Shown here: in pieces, positions 13,186 through 27,400 of the stretch | Layout of the letters: the number at the start of each line of letters is the position of its first letter | Numbering within the stretch: the stretch's first letter is position 1 | From: Tyto alba | Lineage: Eukaryota; Chordata; Aves; Strigiformes; Tytonidae | NCBI RefSeq assembly: GCF_018691265.1 | Contig: NW_024881261.1 | Location: 24,577,374 to 24,641,373 of the forward strand | Direction of reading: 5' to 3' | DNA: 64,000 bases | The notes under the pieces: generated by a model | What the model was told of the DNA's origin: nothing | What the model saw: only the letters and a program-made list of their open reading frames with translations | The model's database searches: none | Made by a program: the position numbers and the translations under genes

Positions 13186-15170
13186 ATTTGGAAAAAGATG
13201 GTTGAGTGTGATTGTAAAACTATGTGCAAATTCATTATTTTAAAAAAGTGCTTACTACATTTCTGTGACAGACAATATAATCTTAAAGACAGATAAATAA
13301 GACAGCAATCTTTATGTTTTCATTTCTGAAAAAACACATTTATTTATGTTTTCAAATCTCTGTATCTGAAAAAAATTCAGGCAAGGATGTCTGTACATTT
13401 CTTGTGGAGGGTAGTGTACCCAAACTTGTTCTTCTTGTCCTTACTTCGTGTCTTCATTTGTCTAGTGTTATAATCTATTGGGCTGCACTCTGAATTGAAG
13501 CAGCGAACTGAACTGAGTGAAAGAAAGGGAAAAAAATGTTTATTTTTTTTTAGCTGATCTCCTAGCAACCCCACAAACAATTCTCCCATAAAACTGGCTG
13601 TGATATAGGGATATTAATGAGCAATTGAGGAAGGTGGAGGTTAGGAAATACTTGCATTAGCACTGTTGATAAGAAAAGTGTGCAATTAATTGTGGCCTGT
13701 CTACATCACATTTAAATTTTTAATAAAGAAAAAAGGATGTATGTGAGGCATATTTATTGACCCCCCACTTCTAATAGCATTATGCTTGTATGTTATTATA
13801 TTGGACTTCCAAGACATTAATGCACTTTGTTTTAAAAATATCTTTTTATTTAAATGTGAGTAGATGGTTGTATAGTAGCTGAGAAAAAGCTAGTATATAG
13901 ACAGAAATTTAGATTTTAAAGATTTCAAAGAAATGTGCCTATTCTGTTTTTTTTTCCTTTTGTTATTTGGCATAATGAGATTAAAATTACACATAATTTG
14001 TTTGGTTTTTAAAAATTATTTATAAATTGGAATTGCCTTTATTTATGCACTGTCTGTTAGGGCAGGTCTGTAGTGGTGCGTTCATTCTGCAGCGGGTCTT
14101 CAGCTTCAAAGGCAATGTAACAAGCCCCTCGAGCCACATTCCCCAATGGCTTTCCCAAACTGCAGCCTGGAAGTCTGTTGGAGGAGGGGATGGGAGCATC
14201 TGGGCCTGAAAGGATGGAGCATTTTCAACTCTGTTTTCTGTGCTGTAGAACAGCTGTTGAAAGAAGGTAACCACCATGCGTTAGAGTAGCAATTAGCACC
14301 GCTCTGGCATATGTTGAAATGCTCTCACGCACCCCACAGGAAAGTGAAAAATTACATGAGGTGCAAAGGTAGATGTCCCTTCTCCATTGTATCTCCTGTA
14401 TGATGTCTTCCTGAGATTATATTATGTCTTTATTCATCAAATTTCTGTCCTTTGATATTTTGGGGAACAGAGAGGTGAAGGGAAGGACAATTATGATTCA
14501 TCTACTTATCAGTAGAGTTTTTCCATATGATCAATATTTAAAAGCTTTCTACTGAAGACTGTTGGCTGTGAATTTCCTATGGTTTCCTTGGAGGAAGGAA
14601 GGGGGAGTTTTGCATTATTACAGGAAAACTATGTCTTCCTCTAAAACTGCACCTATGGTTTCAATTAGTCAACTCTCAATTGTAATAATGTAATGAGGAG
14701 TAATAAGGAGGTGGGGATAACCTGGGTAATTGCAAATGTGACTAACACAAAACATATGTAAAATTAAAATGGAAGAGCCTCCATTGAGAGCTTAATGCAA
14801 ATAAAAGTCCTGTGATAGCAGTTGGTGCACACATAAGATCTCATCCAGTTAGACACATGGAAAGCAGGTAGATGCTTACGTTGCAGCAAAGAACTAGTGC
14901 AGCTCTTACTCATGTACGCAGCCATCTCTCCAACCAAACTAGGCTTAATCAGGCACTTCAATCATGGATGATCATGACTAGCATGGAACTGCTGGGAACA
15001 AACAACATTTTAGAAGCAACAAATACCTTGTCTTTGTGAGTAAGAGAGTATTTATTGAAAAAAAATCCTTCTATGGATTACTAAATTGGTTTTTCAGAAC
15101 TGTTGTTAAATAAGTCTGTAGGTCTTTTTTCCTTGTCATAGTTATTCAGTCATATCCCTACTTTAAAATT
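13186..15170. other. Intronic sequence, mildly GC-enriched around 14050-14340
   Basis: The 14.05-14.34 kb part has overlapping short open frames on both strands (60 and 85 codons) and somewhat more GC. No domain or repeat family is recognisable there. Confidence 0.5.
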
Positions 15171-15190
15171 AAAAAAAAAAAAAAAAAAAA
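15171..15190. repeat. Poly-A tract (20 A)
   Basis: Twenty A residues following TTTAAAATT. It lies about 290 bp before the CR1 relic and is not part of it as far as can be seen. Confidence 0.97.
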
Positions 15191-15480
15191 TTGGAGGAGC
15201 AGAAAGTTGAAAGGGAAAATATGCTTAACATACAAAAATATTTTCTGTTGGTTTGATTGGCAGCTGTATCCATTACCACCTTATCTAAGGCCAAGATAGA
15301 AACATCTCTATAATTTCCTTTCCTTGAAAAAAAGGAGTATGTTTGTCTTTTAGAAAACATTGTCTGAGGATTGTAATCATACACAAAGAAATCTTTGAAT
15401 TAATATTTTCCCTAGCAATTATTTAAACATTTTGGTTCAGATTATTAGAGATAATCCTGTTGCTTAAGAAATCCCTGATG

Positions 15481-16544
15481 TTTCTAGGGAATTACAGGCA
15501 TGTAAACTGGAGGATTTTACCAGGCGAATTTAGTAGAGACTACAATAAAGTAGAATTAATGAATGCCTGGCTAAATATAGTCCACTTGGGAGAAGTCAGT
15601 ATGGCTTCTGCAAAGGGAAATCTGACTTGTGCTGATTGAAGGAGTCAACAAACATGTGGGTAAGGGTTATCCAAGTAATACAGCTATGTCTACATCAGGA
15701 AAGAATGCCATACAACAGGGTGCGCTATTCAAAGCAAAACCATGCAGAGGACCAGTCACCCATGTTATGTTTGGTGCGGGGAAAGCAGAGGTCACTTGGA
15801 ATAGTCTTCATCTGGCTGGGTGGAACACAAAACAAAACCAAACAAAACATAAACCAAGCCAAAACAACCCAAATGTTAGGAATTATAAAGCAAGGTCTAG
15901 AACAAGGCACAAAAGACAAAACATCGTTAAGTCATCAAAGAAATCAACACCTTGGATAATTCTTATATTTCTGGTTCTGTCAATTCCAAAAGGCTGTAGA
16001 ACTGGAAGAAAGTTCAGAGAAAGACAGTAAGATAATCAAAGATAAAGAATGGCTTCTGTATGAGGAACATAGGACTCATGCTTGGAAAAGAAACAGTCGA
16101 AAGGAGGAAGCTACAAAAGCTGGAAAAATCAGTCATGGTGTGAGAGGGATACATTAGGGTCAGCTGTTCACTGTCTCTTCCAAGGTGAGACTTAAGTGTT
16201 ACTTAGTCAAACTAGTAGAAGCCAGATTCAAAATAAATACAGGTAGTTCCCCTGTGGAACATCTTGCCAAAGGTGGTCGCAGATGCAAAATGTTTGCTTC
16301 CAAGACAAGTTCTTGGAAGATGGATCCACTGAGTATTGCCTTATAAGACAAACTACAGTGTGCTCAGGAAATTTTTTGAGCTGGAAACAGTTGGAGGCTG
16401 AAAGATTACATGGGTAATGTGTGAAAAATGTATGCCTTGTCCTTAGTTTTCTCTATATGTGTCCACTCATGGCCATTATTAGAGGCAGGACACTGGACTG
16501 GATGGATCTTCAGTTGAAGAAATATAGCTATTCTTATGCTCAGG
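15481..16544 (+). mobile_element. Decayed CR1 LINE, L3-like, 3' end of RT region plus 3' UTR
   Basis: The left part follows the end of the CR1 reverse-transcriptase reading frame: GGGAATTACAGGC, then AGTATGGCTTCTGCAAAGGG, then GAAGGAGTCAACAAACATGT. The right part follows the CR1/L3 terminal region: GAACTGGAAGAAAGTTCAGA, CTTCTGTATGAGGAACATAG, CCTGTGGAACATCTTGCC. The characteristic near-terminal phrase TGGACTGGATGGATCTT is at 16494-16510, followed by GCTATTCTTATGCTCAGG at the 3' end. The copy is heavily mutated and 5'-truncated, as usual for CR1. An A/C-rich tract at about 15824-15874 replaces part of it. Open frames of 133 and 107 codons inside are by-products. Family assignment rests on recalled consensus sequences, not a search. 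Confidence 0.83.
15824..15874. repeat. A/C-rich simple repeat inside the CR1 relic
   Basis: The tract is made of ACAAAACAAAACC-type units that do not belong to the flanking CR1 sequence. It interrupts the match between the RT-coding part and the 3' UTR part. It probably arose by microsatellite growth or as the A-rich tail of a small insertion. Confidence 0.6.
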
Positions 16545-19500
16545 ATTGGAAGTTGTGACTTGATTTCCAGAATGTACTGGAACATTAAATGATTTATAAA
16601 GAATTCCTATTCTACAGAGAGATTTTTCTTGGGTATAGAGCTGATAGGAGCAACTGTGCTGCTTCTTGTTTCCATTTGCTACTTTTGCCTTTGGTTTTGG
16701 TAGAAGTGATAAGTTTGCTAAGACAGAACTGTGGGAAGGACAGGTTCTGGCAGAATATTATGGATGTGAACACCTGATGTGAAGCTAATGTGGGAAAATA
16801 CAAATCAACAGCTTACATAAGTACAAACGGAGATCTGCAAACTGCCCTTCATGTGAGCCCCATTATTTCATCCAGCAGAGTTTCAGTTGGAGTGGAATAT
16901 CTATTTTTGCAAAGTACAATTAGTAACACTAATTCAAACAGTATATATTGCCCATCAGCTCTTGCCAAAAAAGATGATTGGAAAAATCTTTAGCACAAGA
17001 AAGCTAAAATGCAAAATGAACTTCAGATGTTTCACTCTAGCCCCAACATATCACTCAGCTTTGAGTGTCTTATGCAAAAAATTTATTTTTCTATATTATT
17101 ACTAGCACTCTTCTTTCATTGCAGCGCAGTTGTTACTGAATTAAAAATTATTTGGGGTACCCTGGACTCATTTTGAAAAGTTTGCAAGACTGCAAGTAAA
17201 ATCCCCAGGTGAGCATCTGCCCATGGCTTGCCTTTACACATGTTGTTTTAAAAGATATTTCTAATAGCTCAAAGTAAGACAGCATCCCCAAAAGAGTAAG
17301 GCATGATTTAAAATGTGTTTCTGTGGTAGAATTGTCTGTATATGTGAAGCTATCATTACTTGCTGGGCTTGCCATTTTTATCAGTCCTAGTGTTTTTGAC
17401 CATCAATCATGTAATTCTACCTCTATTTCATTTATTGTCCTGTCTCAGCTCAGGGATTCCAAATTATGTGGGCATGGCTGAGAGTCTTGATGAGTGCCTG
17501 TTACTCATCTGATGCTATCTTCTGTTGGGGTTGGGCAGGGATATTACAGACAGTGAGAGTTCTAGTCCTACAACTATGCATTTCTTCCTTTAACAAAAAA
17601 ACAAACAAACTTTTTTGTTTCACACATTCACTGGTTTCTATGAGAAAGTTTTAACATGTTTTTGTCTACAGTGCCTTTATTATTGTATGTGTGCTTGTGT
17701 TGCACTGCTCACAATCCATTTATGGCCTGTTTTCTAAGGGGGCGATAACTATCTGTGTATTTATTTCTGCAAGCTCCCAGGTCAAGGGAATCTTCCCTGG
17801 ACAATTTGAATACAATCATTTTAGCCGTCTGTTAGCTTCTGCTCATCATGAGGTGTTTTTTGAAATTAAAAAAGCAAACACTAGAAAAACCAACACCATA
17901 TAAATTAGTGCTTGATAGATATTCATGATGCTTGATTTCTCTCATAGTGAGAAAGCAGCTTAATAATTTTCAAGTAAAATTTTACATTGTTGGATTGAAA
18001 TTTTAATTATTTATTCAGAAGTAGTAAAGGAACATACTGTTTCTCTTAAGATAATGACATGCATGTGCTTATGACTGATTCAGTGTTTTGATCTCAGATG
18101 GTCTGGACATCTATCATATAGCTACTGTCATATAAATTACACATTAATATCACTAAGATTTATTCCAGTATTTGCAGTAGTGGAAGTTCCCTTCATGACA
18201 AAGTATTAACAATATCATAGGATATGTACCATATTCTTGGAAATTTGTTTTTTGGTTTGATTTTTTTTTAAAGCTACCTATCTAAATACGTAAGCAGCTA
18301 CATCTCATTCAGCTTTCTGATAAAAACATATCACTGATTTAATTGAAACATTTGGAAACCTCACAGAAGTATTCATTTCATAAAAAAGGTAAAATCATTT
18401 TACCAGGTTAGAATCCAGCCTTCTGAAGTTGGTAAAAGCTATGTGATCCATCAGTTATATTTTTTTCTGATATTTTAAGATATTAGTGAAGATTTCCCTA
18501 ACTAGTGAAATTAGTTCATGAGGACACTTGCTACTTTCATATAGCTATTACAGAAAAACTTGTTTAAACAAAGCCCTATCATGTGCAGGTTTCAGAGCCA
18601 ATACAAATATCAATGTATGTATCCAATTATGTTGGGGTATTTTTATGTTCCCAATTCTTGAACTTTGTTTTCTGTTTCCAGACATTCGTACTGTTTTATA
18701 AATGATAGCTAACTATTTAATAACAAAGCAGAAAGAGGAGACTTGCAGACAGGGATCAGGAGCAAAGAGAGAGGGAAGAATAAGGAAGCAAGCAATACAG
18801 AGGATACATTTTCAACTTTAAATATCAAATCACACTGAAAATATTCATGATAGTGAAGCTGACAGTTACAAACCATTCAAAAAAACCCATTATGTGAGAA
18901 AGAAGTATAACCCCTAAATAACTTCTAGGGAGGAGGATGTGCCCCACAGGAGCAGGGCAAAGGAATGTTCTTTGGGTAGGGCTATATTCAGAGGACACCA
19001 GGAGGAAGAGCTGGCTTAACTCCATAGTTTTGAATGACTGGTCACAGCATACATGACAGTAGCCATCTCTCCTCCTTGAGCAGGGGGAGGTAGCTGGAGC
19101 CACTAAAAATCTGTGGGAGATTTGTACAGCTATCCATGGGAGGAATGCTATACCAAGTAAGCTGAGCATTTCTGATTCTGTGCAGTGTATTTTTTTTTCT
19201 TTTTCCTTGTAGCTAAAACATGAAATTGAGAGACATAACTTTTTAAGTTATTTACAGTGACTGAGGAGGAAATGGAAAGGCAATAGAGAATTTATGGAGG
19301 ATATAAAAATAGCGGGTAACTAGTAGGAAGTTTGTCTGTGATCTTAATTACTTTGCTTGTACCTCATATCTCATTCACTTGCATTTTTCCTAAAGTTAGT
19401 ATTTTAGGGTAGGAATTGAGTGAGCCTTTATGTATAGATCACCTGTACTATAATGAAGTTGTGATCTAGATCAGAGACTTTGAACATTACCACAACATGA

Positions 19501-20029
19501 ATAAATAACAAAATGATATTGATAAGAAACAGCAGCCCATCTGCACAGGATGCACAACCACCCTAAATTCTATATATGTCAAGTGTTGATAAGTTGCAAA
19601 ATTTAGGCTTTTTGAGGTAGTGCACACTTCCAGTTTAGAGGAAATTTCCTTAATCGATAAAAGACTTTGTCATTAAGAAAGAACTACTCTTGTATGCAAA
19701 TGCCTATTAAAAGAAAAAATATGTATATTCTAACACAAAGTACAAGTTATCTGGGTCTAACAGAACTTCCTACTTTTGCGATTTTAAATTATTAGATTGT
19801 AAACATTCCAAGACAGGAGCTGTTGGGTCATTTTCTAATTGTAAAGCAGTAGCACAATGAAATTTGAAGTAATACTCATGATAGAAAATAATTTGCTCAA
19901 AGGTCTTACCTTCCTTTATGTTCGTTGTTGTCTTGAAAGTTTAAGATATCAGGCAGATGACAAAGGGAAATATCAGCTGTCCATGGATACAGACACTCTA
20001 ATAAGCACTTAGCAAGATACTTAATGATT

Positions 20030-20235
20030 AACTGTGTGCATTAATTACTTACAAGTGTTATATGTCATTAATAAATCTATACTTAATTATAATATTAAAT
20101 ACCTTATGTGTTTTATGATTAATTCCATAACTAAAGCAAGCATTTACATGTTTGTAAATAAGTGATAATTGCAGAGTAATTATCGTTAAATTGACTAAAT
20201 TTAATTGTTAACTGTGTCATTGTAACCTGTTCCTT
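20030..20235. other. AT-rich candidate conserved non-coding element
   Basis: Repeated ATTAATTA, TAATTATAAT and GATTAATTCC words mix with TTTGTAAATAAG. There is no reading frame and no known repeat. Confidence 0.2.
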
Positions 20236-21701
20236 TCACTCAGTCTAAGAATGAATGAAACTTGTGGTTGGGGATGAAGTGGGGGAGATCTCCCACCTTA
20301 TTTGTATATTTGTATGAGAAAATTCTGTGCTGTAATTCCTCCTGTGTATTTTCAGGTTTAAAAAGATAATGTAAAACAGATTCAGAAACAGCACCCTGTT
20401 TTTAGCAAAGGTAGATAATACTGTTTGCTCATAAGTACATTACTGTATTTTTTTTGCAGTTTAGTATGTTTCTAAATTAATAAGTAAAAAGGAATCCTGC
20501 TGTGTATTTGGCAAAATGTTGTCTGTTTATGTACAGTTTCTTAAGAGAATAGATAAAAGCTGTGTGCATTTTATCTTTGTGTTAAAAGTGATTATACAAA
20601 ATGTGTTTTACAGTCTGTTTCTGTCCCATTGAAAGTTGAACAAAGTCTTACTTAACTTCAGACCATTATTGTTCTGCACATAAGGAACTGTTTTAGTGGC
20701 TTAAGCTACTAAAATGCAATTGAAAAAACTGAAGTTTCTTAGAACTATAAATTAAATTCTTCATCCTTTAGAGGCAGATGACTTGAGTGCACACTAGTTT
20801 TTTAAAGAGGAGAAAAAAAAATCTGGCCTTTTCTATTTTTTTTTTTTCCAATCCAGTTTTCTAAGAATGGCAAGCAGTTTCATTCTTATTCAACAGGGTT
20901 TTTTCCAATACATGTTCTTCAGTCATTTTCAGTTAATACCTCTGGGCTCACTTTGTATAGTAGGTATCAGAAAATGCCATGTGGTTGAAAAAGCAGTCGG
21001 AAGATGTTTCACCCACACTTTTTTTCTGCTATACCTCTTATCTTATCACTAAAAAGCTTATCTTATTAGTATACTCTTAGACTTTTATTATGAAAAAATA
21101 ATGCTGGCTTCAGTAGCAGAGTTTCTGTTTATCAACTTTCTGTTTCTGGATGCTAACAACATCCCAACATTCATGAAAGGTTTGCTGTTATTGTCACTGT
21201 CATAACAGATGGGCTTTCATGTTGATAGCTTGCCCATCTGATTAGTTTCAGTTCTTCCCATGTATCATCATAACAGTTAGAGAAAGGGTTGTCTAGGCAT
21301 GGCCCTGGCTGGACCATTCAGGGAAATTAAGGCACACCATGGTCTTGGAATGCAAAAGGATATTGGAGTTTGTTTCTCTTCTTCTGTGGATGTGGATGGA
21401 TGTGAATTTCAATGGAATTACTAAACTTGATTTTCTGCTCGTTTAAATGCTTTTCTGGAATAAAAGTGCTGTGTTAATAAGCAAATTGGGAAAGAATAAG
21501 GTGGGTTTTGCTGGGAAAAGTAAAACCTCCCAAAGTGAACAAGAATCATCTCTATTTTGGACGTGTTCTTTAAATTCAAGCACATTCTTTAGGTTTTTCA
21601 TCTAAAAGGGTCAGGAATGACATTAGCTGCAGTAATGACATTTCAGTCAGCTCTCGATGAAGATGGAAGTTTTCTCAGCAGAGCTGGTGACCAAGGCTCT
21701 T

Positions 21702-21712
21702 TGCTGACTCAG
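21702..21712. promoter_or_regulatory. AP-1/MARE-like site
   Basis: TGCTGACTCAG contains the AP-1 core TGACTCA with the 5' TGC extension of a Maf recognition element. It lies in a somewhat GC-richer segment (21600-21725) that also has paired ATGACATT words. Function is not demonstrated. Confidence 0.33.
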
Positions 21713-24397
21713 GAGATCACTACGGCATTATTTAACAGGTCTTATTTTTAAAGTTATCACTGGAACCATGAGGGCTAGAAATATAGGCCATTTTTACAGT
21801 TCTAAACCCTAATTTTCTAAACTATGTCATAAAGTAATATATTTTGCACAAGCCCATTATGACATTTGAGAGCTCTAAAAATTTAAATAAAATGTGTTCC
21901 TCTTGAGGATGGCCATGACTTTGTAATAGTAAAGTTTGTGATCCACTTTTACCAAAAAGATAATTACTTTACTGCATTTCTCAATGCATACACAAAGTTC
22001 TCACAGAACAGTACTGGTGTGATATTGATACTTTCAATATGACTGAATATTCAGTGACAGATTGTGCGAAAGATGAGAAAGGTGACAAAGATGGAAGCAA
22101 GTAATTAATGTTCGTCTTCTCTTAATTGCAAAATGTAACTGTTCTATTGAGAACTGTTATGAGGACGAAAGAGAATGAGAGAAAGTCGGTCTTTGAGGTG
22201 AAGATACTGAGTCTGGAGCCAAGAAAAAGGCCTTGATTCCTGGTTGTGCAATTTGAATTTTTTGCAGAACACTGGTTTGGAAGCTTGCTGTTTAGTTTAA
22301 TTCAGTAACACTTATGAAATCTTCTCAGCTTCTGTTATAAGTGCAAAGTATTAGTATTATTTGACTTGTTGTTAATAATTTGCGCTGGGGATAACTGCTT
22401 CAGCCAAGTATTTCCATTTGTATTCACAAGGAGTTATATATATGATACACCCATGGGTTCCATCGGTCACTGTTGTGATTGTGATGTGCTCAAAAAAGAA
22501 ACTATGAATTATATTTCTGAATAAATTAGGAGCATCTTCCAAGAAAATGTTCTGTATGAATCCAATTATATATAACATTATTAACAATAAAAATTCTGAT
22601 TTGCTGTCCCAAGACTAAGGCTTGTTCATTGAACAGTGATTCAATGAGGAGATGACTGTATGATAGATGTATTCAGGAACTGTCAGTCATATAAGCAAGT
22701 GTTTGAAGGTATTGCATATATGCACACAGGTATACACAGATATATTATATCTGTATTTCTGTTCTGACTGAAATCCCTCACAGTCTCAAACTTACTTTTT
22801 TTTAAAAGTACCAGGCTTGTATTTACATTATATAGTTCACAATTTGTTTTGCCTGTAATTTCAAATTTTTCTTTATTGTAGTAGAACCGTGAATGCAATT
22901 TTAAAAATAATTTTTCAGATATGAGAAATAACATTAATTTTTATCTCAGGATATGTTTACCCTAGAGAAGGTTAGATTTGGTACTCCCAGACTTTAAAGT
23001 ACTCATAGAGAAAGTCAATGCAAGTTTTATTTCCTGCTCACACAACTAGCCTTAATACATACTTTAGATAAAGTTAATAAAAATCATAGTATTGTGTAAT
23101 ATTATTGGAAAAATGCATCTTTTATCAATGCTGGGGTTTTTTCAGCAGCCAGCAGAACTTGCAAGAAGCCAACACAGATGCAGAATTGCTGTAGGACACT
23201 ATTGATTTTACTCTCTCTCATCAATTGCAAATTAATTTTGATGCAGTTTATAAAACACTTGTATTGTTCTAGCTCTTGTTCTTAATAGCAGATGAGAATC
23301 TCTAGTTCAACTGAATTAAACTATTACAGCATTGTGAGATAGAGCCAGAAATGAAATCTGGCTTGCATGCTCAAGTACTGGAAGTCGTGTGTTTTGGAAA
23401 GCAGCCTGTAATAACTTAAAGCTTATATAATTTTAACTCCTTGGTATTCTTTAGATGCTCCAAGTTCTCCACTGGATGTCATGGCCTAGATTCGTTAACT
23501 AAATTCTGCCAAAGACCTTTGCCTAGTATTCCCAGCTGACTGCCTCTGTTTCACAAGTGCTTTATCCAACAGGACACAGCGAAAACAGGGTTTTGCAGAG
23601 TTTAAACAGGATTAATCCAGCCTCGCTATGCTACCTCTGAGAAAATAGTCAAAATAACTGAGTACTTTTTTCAAAAGTACAAATATCAATTTTAAGTAAT
23701 AATGGTTTTCAGGATGCATGTTTTAAAGACTAATTAGCCATGCTATCTTATCTTCTTAGCTTATCTGCTGGTCAATGGCCTGTTAATGCATGAAGATAGT
23801 TCTACTTGCCACTATGCTGCTTCTGCTGATTACCTTTATGAAGATGTTAAAAGATGAAAAAGCAACCAAGCTTCCAGTCCATCTCTGAACAAGGCTATGC
23901 TGTTAACAAAGTCTTAATCCCTTCTCTGTAGTGTTATGGGGTTTTTTTTGTACAGGAGAGAACTAGCGAAAATCCAAGTTTTGTAAAAATCTACATTTTT
24001 TTTTTCTTTGTAAACAAGAGATGCACTTTATTCCTTTGGGAAGATACTATAAAACTGCCTTTCATTTTGGTAGCATACATTAGGTACCTAAGAAAGGTAC
24101 TGTGGCAATGGAGGGTTAGAACAGAATTTTTAACATAATGAAGTTAAAATATTTTCTAGTGTTCCAGTCACAGATGGGATGCAGGACTAATTTGAAGGCT
24201 TTCTTATTACTTGGTGTTTTCCTGGCAGGGCATGTAACTATGAACTAGCACAGCTACCATAATTTTCAGTTGTCAGTGGATTCTCAGTGCATACCATCTT
24301 TTACCAAATTCATACTAAATACCATGGAAGGTCATTCTGTACTCAAAATTATGAAATCAGTATGTAACATGAATCTGGGTAAAAGTGTTGAAATACC

Positions 24398-24418
24398 AAA
24401 AAAAAAAAAAAAAAAAAA
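24398..24418. repeat. Poly-A tract (21 A)
   Basis: Twenty-one A residues after AAATACC, followed by TAAAAAGC. There is no clear transposon body next to it. Confidence 0.97.
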
Positions 24419-27400
24419 TAAAAAGCAGGTGACAAGTCCCAAACAGGGACTGTGAATTTCTGTCATAGTCCACATGGTCACAGAGTGAGCAAGAAATCAA
24501 GAAATGTTTTTGCAAAGACTTGGAGTACTGATCTGCTCCTATTTACACAATAAGAAATAATAAGGATTTTTTTTTTTAAGTGTTGATATTTTTAACTGTG
24601 TGCCATCCTAAAAGTATGATAAACAGATACTTACTGTTTAGCAGTGAGTTAGGATCTGACACATACATTCTTTCTCCAGTCTTCTTTTTTTCCAGTGGAA
24701 AAATGCAGGAAATAGTTACGTATTTTCATTGCCTTTCCTTGTGTTGTTCTGTGAATTGCTGAGTGTTTTTACTGTTAAGATAAAGGCAGAAGAAATGTAC
24801 TGAGACAAAGTGGTCATTATTAAAATACAAGCATCACCAGGAACATGCAACAGCTTCATGTTTCGTATCTGCAACATACTTCAAGTTTGGAACTGGTGCT
24901 AATTTTGGTATTTCCAGGGCCAACAGGCCATCTTCTGTAATTTTGAATGTACACCTAGAGTTTTCACAGTAAAAAAATTTTTTTTTGTAGCTTTGAGGAA
25001 AATAAAGGATGGTATTCATGTTTTTATCACGTGCAAGGTTAATGAGAGACTTTAGACAAAAGTTCTGCAGTCTTAGAGATATACTATTGTTGGATAACTA
25101 ATATAAAAGCCCTCATTTTCAGAGCTGAAAATGTATTATGCATGATACATCACTTAAGTAATAATAATAAATATACCCATTCAGTTAGAATATTTCAATA
25201 CACTTATAAAATATTGTGAACACATAGAAGACAAAACTTACATGACGGTCATGACTAGCCAGCTAATCTATACAAACCTTAAAATTAAGCCCAATTTATT
25301 TCACACTGTTACTAGCTTAGAAATGGCAGTGTTTCCCTCAAATGAGCTTTAAACTTCTGTTAAAACTTCCAGTTTTTCACAGTGATGTAAGGAATTCAGT
25401 GACAACCATTGGTGTGTAGACAATATTAAAGTCGGCATAGATCAGGTCTCTTGAGAATTTATGCTGCTGTTTTCTGCAGTAGCTGCAATCTTGGAACTGT
25501 GAGTGGTACGAGAAGTAACTGTGGAAGAATACTGAAGTATTACATACTCTGTTGAAGTCAGATAGCAATTATCACTGGCCTTTTAAAGTCAAAACAGCTA
25601 AAACAAATGTGAATTTACCTCAATAAAATTTCAGTAAATTGAGAGAAAAGTTTAAGACTTCAGTACTCAAATCTACTTGCATGTCTGGTAATACTGATGG
25701 TCACCAGTAGTAGTTTCAAAAGTACTTAGTATCTTACATGCCAGCCCTCCATAGGTTCTTTTAAAAAAATTCTTAAGACCTTGTCTGGTGTTACAAGGAT
25801 GAACAAAAGATTTTGTTGTTCTCTTTAATTTCAGCTTTTCTCTTTTCCAATCTTCTCAAGCCTACCTACTTATCCTGCTCTGTACTTTGATCAGTCGGAA
25901 ATCATGGCACATTTAGACAACATATCCTCAAAACTCCTTTCTTGTTGAAGTACTTGTTTTGTTGAAATTAGACTAATAGTTTTCATGCCATTGAAGTATG
26001 GAAGCTACCTTTAGCTTTGGGGAAAATATATTGGGATAGTTTCAGAAAAGCAAAGTAGGGTATGCTCCTCTTTGTGATAAACCAGCAGTTGTGTACTTTA
26101 TGGGTGAGGATTTCTACAACCACTAAAGGGCAGTGCATGCCATCGTATGATTTCTCTTCTGCAGCTGTTGAACTGTCCTTGCTATTAAGCGGATTGCGAT
26201 AGAGACCAGTGCTAGACTTTCTTTTTTGAGAGATGTGTGGGCTTGATGCAGTTTTTAACACATAAGTTTAAAGATCTACTATTGTGAGCAGGACATGAAG
26301 AGGAAAATTCTGCCCTTTTCTTGTTCCTGTTCAGAGGCCAACTGCCATGTGCCTGTAGTAAGTAAAAGAGCTGTTTGTTACTGAAACATTTTTGTTGGCC
26401 AAAAATTGGTTTATGTTGTAAGAGGAATCATAATTTCAGTACTGGTACTGAAACAGAATTACTGTGCAAATCTAAAAGTCTGATTATGCCTGATACAGTG
26501 TGTGGTATTTACTGTGCAACTGAAACTCTTAGCTTCACTAATAAGTAAATATAATCAGGATTTGGATTAAGCAAGTAAACAAAGATAATAAATGAAGATA
26601 TTTGAAATCGTGACTCTTACTCATGTATTCTGACAAATATACTTTAACTGTTGATCAAGATGGCAATATAGTAAATATGCAGTTGCTTACATTTAAATTT
26701 CAGCATCTTTCAAAGTTTAGATAAAAGTATCCATACAATATTTGTTGTGATATGGCTCTTTTACCATTACCTGGCACCTGTTGGATAATGTTGATGTCTT
26801 TTTTAAAGGATAACTACCACCCTATAGTGTACTGTATAAAAATACCGTCTTAGTAGGACAAGATTGCCCTGAGTTGTTGCTCCATTATATATGACAAGTA
26901 TTGACCAAATATGTGATATAAGAAAGTGGATTATCAGAGCTGCAGTCATTGGTTACTGGGTTAGTAGATTGCTTGATCTTTCGAGTTGTTTTTCTTTCAG
27001 TTTTCACGTTCTATCAAATTTGGGGTGCCATCAGGAGGAACTGGAGAGAGTTGTTACTCTAATGACAAATGAGAAAAATATTTTTTTCTTTGCATATGCA
27101 GTAATGGAATAAAATTCTACAATGATCTGAACAAGAATATGTTCTGGGCAATTTTTCATCATCTGAAACATAGCTTTTACTTTGATACTACTGTGTTTTC
27201 AACCAAATTCTAATGGAAGAAAGAATGAAAAAGACTATTTTCTCAGTTTAGGTATGACAGGAATGCAAATGTAAAATAGATACATAAGTATTTCAGAGAG
27301 AATATGCAGCCTGATGGCTTCTAGTCCCTCAGTCTCAGGTCTAATTGCTTAGTAGGTCTTTATAAAGCATTGCCATGTTATGGAGCCCTGTGACATCTAG

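Larger units (their letters stand above)
16545..24397. other. Long unique intronic block
   Basis: Nearly 8 kb without a recognisable transposon. It contains the AT-rich block at 20.0-20.2 kb and the AP-1-like site at 21.7 kb. A 12-bp palindrome GGGAGATCTCCC lies at 20283-20294. Open frames are short; the longest (114 codons, minus strand, near 19 kb) has no family resemblance. Confidence 0.5.

Noticed and set aside
15629..16030. Overlapping 133- and 107-codon open frames
   Set aside because: Both lie inside the decayed CR1 relic and its A/C tract, in frames that do not match a CR1 protein.
18825..19169. 114-codon minus-strand open frame
   Set aside because: No family resemblance or splice context; consistent with chance.
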